From positions 1-36,828 of the forward strand of contig JAEUQN010000059.1 of NCBI GenBank assembly GCA_016789725.1: a DNA stretch of 36,828 nt. Direction: 5' to 3'. Source of the stretch: Blastocatellia bacterium. GTDB taxonomy: Bacteria > Acidobacteriota > Blastocatellia > RBC074. A model generated the notes under the pieces. It was not told the DNA's origin. It searched no databases and saw only the letters and a list, made by a program, of their open reading frames with translations. This document shows, piece by piece, positions 34,368 to 36,828 of the stretch (position 1 is the stretch's first letter; every line of letters starts with the position of its first letter). Made by a program: the position numbers and the translations under genes.

Positions 34368-34772
34368 ATGAACATTCCTCGCAATTTACTGACGGTGAGT
34401 ACCGTGTTTTTATTTGTCACAGTTATTATGCTTGGCGTCTGGGTCTATGACTTGTCTGCGAGTCAGACGCAAGGCACGCGCAAGTTCTCGCCGGAAGGAT
34501 TTGAGTTCAGCACGACAACGCCGTCTCTCAAGTATCATCTGCCGCGCGCGAAATATAAGGGGACGACTTTCAAGGCAACCTGGATCGCGGAAAATGCAGA
34601 AGAGGTAAGTCCAAACTTTGAAATTGATGCAGCAGAGGTTACGCCCGGAACGCAACCGGCGATCTTCTTTAACCTGAGCAAGCCCAACAGAGATTGGCCC
34701 AAAGGGCAATATCGTTTGGAAATCAGAGCCGATGGTGTGCTGGTGAAAACAGAGAAATTTTTTATTCAATAA
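34368..34772 (+). CDS. Small exported protein with Ig-like domain
   Basis: 134 aa from the ATG at 34368 after GAAGGAG; an in-frame TTG 18 bases upstream is less likely. Signal peptide or anchor about 8-30. The rest is beta-rich (GTTFKATWIAENAEE; FFNLSKPNRDWPKGQYRLEI; VLVKTEKFFIQ) and resembles an Ig-like or bacterial 'lifting' domain. Composition matches the flanking old genes more than the insert. It starts 37 bases after the nucleotidyltransferase and ends 39 bases before DUF1501, and may belong to the DUF1549/DUF1501 unit. Function unknown. Confidence 0.68.
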   Translation: MNIPRNLLTVSTVFLFVTVIMLGVWVYDLSASQTQGTRKFSPEGFEFSTTTPSLKYHLPRAKYKGTTFKATWIAENAEEVSPNFEIDAAEVTPGTQPAIFFNLSKPNRDWPKGQYRLEIRADGVLVKTEKFFIQ

Positions 34773-34811
34773 GTTTTGCGTAGTAGGGAATTAACCCTTG
34801 AGGTCGCACCC

Positions 34812-36209
34812 ATGAATTATCAAGATCGAAACGTTCTCTCACTCACTCGTCGCGAACTCCTGCGCATCGGTGGCATCAGTTTGGTCGGCGGCTATCTCAA
34901 CGCCTTTCGTCCAAACAATGTGCGCGCCGCACAAAAAGCCAAACCACAAGCGACCGCGCGGCAAGTCTTGTTCATCAACCTCGACGGCGGCTTGAGCCAG
35001 GTGGATTCGCTGGATGCAAAAGAAGGCGCGTGGACGCCTGGTTATTTCGATATTCGCAGTTATGCCAACGCTCTAAAATTGCCGTCGGGTGTTTTCAAAC
35101 ATCTGCCGAGCGTGTTGGATAAACTCACAGTCGTGCGTTCGATGAGCGCGTGGGATGTCGTTCACGGGCGCGCTCAATACTACATTCAAACCGGGCATCC
35201 GCTGAATCTGGCCCTGGCAAAAGAAGTCCCTGCGCTTGGCGCGGTCGTCTGTCACGAACTGGCAAGTCAGCGCAAAACGACAGATTCATTGCCTGCATAT
35301 ATTGCGATGAATCTGGCTGGGAATCAGGCGGGGCTGATTAACCAGGGTTTTTTATCGGCAGAAGTTGGGCCAATGAGCTTAGCGGTTGGAGACTCGGCGC
35401 CAAACCTTGCACCGCAACCGGGGATGGAGGAAACCTTCAAGCGGCGCTGGGAACGATTGCAGCAACTTGATGGTTCACTGCGCAGCGCGAACGGCCATAC
35501 GGATCGCAGCTTTGCGGATTATCAGGATTACTACAAAGGTGCGTACGCGATTATGAATGACCCTCGCGTACCAGAAGTCATGACGATTAGTGACGAGGAT
35601 AAAAAGCGATACGGCAGCAGTTCTATTGGCAATAGTTTGATTTTGGCCCGCAATCTTTTTAAGGCTGATGCCGGGACGCGGTTCATCATGGCAAGTCAGG
35701 GCGGCTACGATCATCACGGAAACATCTACAAAGAAGGCACGCGCAACCACGTCGTACTCATGAAAGAACTCGATGTCGCATACACGAATTTGCTGAAAGA
35801 CCTCGACAGCATTCCGTCCAAATACGCGCCAGGAAAAACGCTGCTGGATGAGACGCTGGTGGTTTGTATGAGCGAGTTTGGTCGAGTTCCGGGTCCGATA
35901 ACGGAAACGCGAAAAGGGCGCGAACATTATATGCAGGTGCATTGTGGGATGTTTGCTGGCGGTGGAATTCGTCGTGGCGCAGTGATTGGAAAGACGGATG
36001 ATTTAGGCGGAAAGATTGTTGAGGCTGGCTGGTCAGCGCAACGTCCAATTTATATGGAAGATGTTGCTTGTACGATTTATTCTGCGCTTGGAATTGATTG
36101 GACGAAATCTATTCAAACGACTCCGTCGGGGCGAGCTTTTCATTACATCGAAAACGCTTCTGGCACAAAGTACGTTGGCTTCAAGCCAGTCCAGGAATTG
36201 TTTGCCTAG
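34812..36209 (+). CDS. Tat-exported DUF1501 protein
   Basis: 465 aa from the ATG at 34812. A twin-arginine signal TRRELLRIGGISLVGGYL at about 12-29 sends the folded protein across the membrane. The body is DUF1501, related to the alkaline phosphatase/sulfatase superfamily: LFINLDGGLSQVDSLD, QGGYDHHGN with likely metal ligands, VVCMSEFGRVPG, and GREHYMQVH. Genes of this family usually follow a DUF1549/DUF1553 gene and are thought to work with it outside the cytoplasm. The stop lies 3 bases from that of a convergent M20 peptidase gene. Confidence 0.9.
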   Translation: MNYQDRNVLSLTRRELLRIGGISLVGGYLNAFRPNNVRAAQKAKPQATARQVLFINLDGGLSQVDSLDAKEGAWTPGYFDIRSYANALKLPSGVFKHLPSVLDKLTVVRSMSAWDVVHGRAQYYIQTGHPLNLALAKEVPALGAVVCHELASQRKTTDSLPAYIAMNLAGNQAGLINQGFLSAEVGPMSLAVGDSAPNLAPQPGMEETFKRRWERLQQLDGSLRSANGHTDRSFADYQDYYKGAYAIMNDPRVPEVMTISDEDKKRYGSSSIGNSLILARNLFKADAGTRFIMASQGGYDHHGNIYKEGTRNHVVLMKELDVAYTNLLKDLDSIPSKYAPGKTLLDETLVVCMSEFGRVPGPITETRKGREHYMQVHCGMFAGGGIRRGAVIGKTDDLGGKIVEAGWSAQRPIYMEDVACTIYSALGIDWTKSIQTTPSGRAFHYIENASGTKYVGFKPVQELFA

Positions 36210-36212
36210 CCG

Positions 36213-36828
36213 TTATTCGACCAGTTCACACCAGTGACAAATAAACTGCGCAATCGTCTCCATTACAGTTTGCACTGAATCCAAATCCACCCATTCATCT
36301 GGTTGATGCGTGTTACCTCCCACTGGCCCAAACAGTAGGGCAGGGGTATGGAAATGCTGGTGTAAGACGAACAGGTCACAAGGCGCGCCGAAGCCCTGAA
36401 TATGGGGTATTTGTCCCGCCACTGCCTGAAAAGTCTGAGCCAGTTGCGACACTATCGGTTCGGTCTGATCAATAGCAGAGCCGGGGAGCCAGACAATAGG
36501 AAAGGTCACTTCGGGTTTAATCGAAAACAGGTCTGAGCGGTAAGCCGTGATCTCGTCAAGCCAATTGAAAAACTCCCGATCCACTGCGCCTAATTCTTCG
36601 CCTGGCATTTGTTGCCAGTAAAGTTCAATTCGGCAAACCTGTGGAATGGTCATGGGAACGTGTGTTCCCCACCCGCCCGCATTGACCTTCAAGACCCAGA
36701 CCGGAACGGGATCGGAAGACGCCTGATAGAGTTTGTGAATGGGTGCGGTGGCCTTGCGGCGCTGAGCAAATTCCGGGAGTTTGCTCAGAAAATATTGAAG
36801 CTGTTCAGTGACAGGCGGTGATGCTTTG
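36213..36828 (-). CDS. M20-family metallopeptidase/deacylase, C-terminal 205 residues (runs off the window)
   Basis: Open from the window edge to the stop at 36213; the N-terminal metal-binding domain is outside. Visible parts are the end of the dimerisation domain (VWVLKVNAGGWGTHVPM...) and the last catalytic segment, GAPCDLFVLHQHFHTPALLFGPV then GNTHQPDEWVDLDS, which carries the conserved histidine of the G-x2-H-x-P-x-E motif of M20 enzymes. The family includes ArgE, DapE and aminoacylases. No substrate can be inferred from this part. Confidence 0.8.
   Translation of the reverse strand, partial: KASPPVTEQLQYFLSKLPEFAQRRKATAPIHKLYQASSDPVPVWVLKVNAGGWGTHVPMTIPQVCRIELYWQQMPGEELGAVDREFFNWLDEITAYRSDLFSIKPEVTFPIVWLPGSAIDQTEPIVSQLAQTFQAVAGQIPHIQGFGAPCDLFVLHQHFHTPALLFGPVGGNTHQPDEWVDLDSVQTVMETIAQFICHWCELVE

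Overview
The window is ordinary bacterial chromosome of about 50% G+C with dense genes, short overlaps and mostly recognisable Shine-Dalgarno sites. No rRNA, tRNA, CRISPR array or intact insertion sequence was seen. The gene mix suggests Acidobacteriota, probably the Blastocatellia side: DUF1549/DUF1553 and DUF1501 proteins, an NHL-repeat protein, a diheme peroxidase, a TIR domain, ETF with a membrane Fe-S quinone oxidoreductase, and many intergenic hairpin repeats. This placement is inference from gene content, not a marker gene; Planctomycetota or Verrucomicrobiota share some of these families.

Positions 1-8040 hold mixed housekeeping and catabolic genes: a lone receiver domain, a coiled-coil porin, a Gfo/Idh/MocA oxidoreductase, a small Dabb-fold protein, recJ, a haloalkane dehalogenase with a hairpin before its start, and an exported 5'-nucleotidase. 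Positions 8046-19583 are a divergent acyl-CoA oxidation locus. The minus arm is acyl-CoA dehydrogenase (ACAD10/11-like), SDR, alpha/beta hydrolase and DinB. The plus arm is aldehyde dehydrogenase, etfB, etfA, a membrane ETF:quinone oxidoreductase (EMO type), a 58-aa membrane protein, and two acyl-CoA dehydrogenases that look like the two halves of an alpha2-beta2 enzyme. Between the arms, a TACCG-GT-CGGTA palindrome lies inside a -35/-10 pair, as expected for a TetR-type fatty-acid regulator. Three of the intergenic gaps in the plus arm are filled by long hairpin repeats.

Positions 19600-21860 are an AT-rich accessory islet: a truncated or minimal TIR protein, a protein with a C-terminal zinc-binding HNH-like nuclease domain, and an orphan C-terminal gene fragment. 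TIR next to HNH is the best candidate here for an undescribed defence module. At 21859-21901 two perfect 8-bp inverted repeats interlock, and the second one covers the Shine-Dalgarno of the next gene. Positions 21910-25148 return to acyl metabolism: an exported MBL-fold hydrolase, an NTF2-like protein and two crotonases, all overlapping or nearly so.

Positions 25267-36209 hold an export-oriented set: a diheme peroxidase fused to a parallel beta-helix, a PhnZ-like HD protein, an NHL protein, a DUF1549/DUF1553 protein, then a small exported protein and a Tat-exported DUF1501 protein. The DUF1549 and DUF1501 genes, usually neighbours, are separated by an AT-rich insert (31200-34340) with a secreted hypothetical, a DUF3800 protein, a 70-aa protein, and an intact nucleotidyltransferase behind a decayed, frameshifted copy of its own N-terminus. 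The window ends inside an M20 peptidase on the minus strand.
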